Assembly: GCA_015067375.1 (NCBI GenBank)
Contig: SVMQ01000034.1
Location: forward strand, 1-13,723
Source of the DNA: Oscillospiraceae bacterium
GTDB taxonomy: Bacteria; Bacillota; Clostridia; Oscillospirales; Ruminococcaceae
Direction of reading: 5' to 3'
Length of the DNA stretch: 13,723 nt
The notes below the pieces were generated by a model that saw only the letters and a program-made list of their open reading frames with translations, searched no databases and had not been told where the DNA came from. Positions within the stretch are counted from its first letter, which is position 1. The number at the start of each line of letters is the position of its first letter. Below, piece by piece: positions 12,348-13,723 of this stretch. The position numbers and the translations under genes are program-made.

Positions 12348-13723
12348 TGGCAGACGAGCAGATCGAGATGACCGAGCTTTCCGCGGAGGAGCTTGACGAA
12401 CAGCACCGCGTAAGGCTTGAAAAGCTTGCCGCACTCAAGGAGGCAGGCAAGGATCCCTATACTATCACAAAGTACGATGTAAATATCTACAACAAGGATA
12501 TCCGCGACCGTTTTGAGGAGCTTGAGAACACCGACGTTACCATCGCAGGCAGAATGATGACAAGACGCATCATGGGCAAGGCAAGCTTCATGGATATCCG
12601 CGACGGCTCTGACAGAATGCAGGTATATGTGCGCAAGGACGATGTCGGAGAGGATGTATACGCTGATTTCAAAAAGTGGGATCTTGGCGATATCATCGGT
12701 ATCAAGGGCAAGGTATTCCGCACAAAGATGGGCGAGATCTCTGTTCATGCAGAGGAGATAACCCTGCTGTCCAAGTCCCTGCTTCCGCTTCCTGAGAAGT
12801 GGCATGGTCTGAAGGACAAGGAGGAGCGTTACAGAAAGCGCTACCTCGACCTTATCGCAAACCCCGAGAACAAGGATACATTCGTTAAGCGCTCGCTTAT
12901 CCTGCGCGAGATCAGAAACTTCCTTGACTCTCACGGATACATCGAGGTAGACACCCCTGTTCTCCACACACTGGAGATTGGTGCTGCCGCACGTCCGTTC
13001 AAGACGCACCACAATGCGCTGGATATAGATATGTATATGCGTATCGAAACAGAGCTGTACTTAAAGCGCCTTATCGTTGGTGGCTTCGACAAGGTATACG
13101 AGGTAGGCCGTATCTTCCGCAATGAGGGTATGGACGCTACGCACAACCCCGAGTTCACCTCTATCGAGATGTATCAGGCATACATCGACTACTTCGGCAT
13201 GATGGATCTTATTGAGGATCTGTACAGAACAGTTACTCTCAATGTTTGCGGCACTGACACCGTTCCCTACATGGGTCACGAGATCGCTGTCGGCAAGCCC
13301 TGGGAGCGCCTTACAATGATCGAGGCTGTTAAGAAGTACGCAGGTGTTGACTACTTCGACTGGGCTGACGACGCAGCCGCAAGAGCGTGCGCAAAGGAGC
13401 ATCACATCGAGGACGAGCTTGACGACAACTCCACAAAGGGTCATGTGCTTATCGCGTTCTTCGAGGCATTCGTTGAGGACAAGCTTATCCAGCCTACTAT
13501 CATCTACGATTATCCTGTAGAGAATTCTCCGCTTGCTAAGCGCAAGCCTGATTTCCCTGCATTCACAGAGCGTTTTGAATACTTCATCAACGGTACAGAG
13601 TTCGGTAACGCGTTCTCCGAGCTTAACGACCCGCTTGACCAGCGCGACCGCTTCGTTAAGCAGGTTGCCGCAAAGCGCGCACAGGGCGGCAACGATGCAC
13701 AGGTGGATGAGGACTTCATCACC
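12347..13723 (+). CDS. lysS: Class II lysyl-tRNA synthetase, C-terminus cut by window edge
   Basis: The frame is open for 459 codons from ATG 12347 to the last base; complete bacterial LysRS has about 500 residues, so only motif 3 and the C-terminal end are missing. An N-terminal helix is followed by an OB-fold anticodon domain (about 63-142; VTIAGRMMTRRIMGKASF, GIKGKVFRTKMGEISV). Then come RYRKRYLDL (161-169), motif 1 (about 185-206), GAAARPFKTHHNALD (212-226), and motif 2 with YEVGRIFRNEGMD..HNPEFTSIE (251-274). The segment ENSPLAKRKP (392-401) is also family-typical. It attaches lysine to tRNA-Lys in the cytoplasm. Before GAAARPF the sequence reads HTLEI, where many relatives have a Gly- or Pro-rich turn; this is minor variation. 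The ribosome site GGAGGA lies within the greA end. Confidence 0.97.
   Translation, partial: MADEQIEMTELSAEELDEQHRVRLEKLAALKEAGKDPYTITKYDVNIYNKDIRDRFEELENTDVTIAGRMMTRRIMGKASFMDIRDGSDRMQVYVRKDDVGEDVYADFKKWDLGDIIGIKGKVFRTKMGEISVHAEEITLLSKSLLPLPEKWHGLKDKEERYRKRYLDLIANPENKDTFVKRSLILREIRNFLDSHGYIEVDTPVLHTLEIGAAARPFKTHHNALDIDMYMRIETELYLKRLIVGGFDKVYEVGRIFRNEGMDATHNPEFTSIEMYQAYIDYFGMMDLIEDLYRTVTLNVCGTDTVPYMGHEIAVGKPWERLTMIEAVKKYAGVDYFDWADDAAARACAKEHHIEDELDDNSTKGHVLIAFFEAFVEDKLIQPTIIYDYPVENSPLAKRKPDFPAFTERFEYFINGTEFGNAFSELNDPLDQRDRFVKQVAAKRAQGGNDAQVDEDFIT

Noticed and set aside
11828..13012. 394-codon open frame on the minus strand over greA and lysS
   Set aside because: It lies antisense to two unmistakable housekeeping genes, is low-complexity and rich in Leu, Ser and Cys, and has no recognisable domain; it reflects codon bias of the real genes.

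Overview
The window looks like a chromosomal segment of a Firmicute of the Oscillospiraceae/Ruminococcus type. The reasons are a roughly balanced base composition, strong AGGAGG-type ribosome sites, FtsEX next to an S41 protease, greA-lysS, metG with tatD, and a polyphosphate polymerase/DUF4956/CotH trio of a kind common in ruminococci. The genus is inferred; no marker gene is present. No insertion sequence, phage gene, CRISPR array, rRNA or tRNA was seen.

Left half (1-7391), all on the minus strand and read right to left. A sigma-A-like promoter (7473-7501) drives metG, followed closely by an unrecognised 207-residue protein, a TatD-family hydrolase and a CBS/CorC protein. This group ends at a hairpin terminator (2952-2991). 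A second minus-strand unit follows, with its own candidate promoter: a VTC-type polyphosphate polymerase, a DUF4956 membrane protein and a CotH-family protein kinase that runs off the left edge. The three probably form one membrane-associated functional set.

Centre (7392-7779), divergent control region. The metG promoter faces left. A near-consensus promoter with a T-tract spacer (7550-7578) faces right and precedes about 195 nt of non-coding, structure-rich RNA (7585 to about 7779). This leads into a PucR/CdaR-like transcriptional regulator. The transcript segment is the best candidate here for something not explained by ordinary genes: a large structured leader or ncRNA whose family I could not establish.

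Right half (7780-13723), all on the plus strand. The regulator is closed by a strong terminator (8879-8925). Then come ftsE and ftsX, overlapping by 14 nt, an S41 PDZ-protease with a TTG start, greA, and lysS, which runs off the right edge and overlaps the greA stop by one base. This is cell-wall and division control (FtsEX and Ctp protease) followed by transcription and translation housekeeping (GreA, LysRS).
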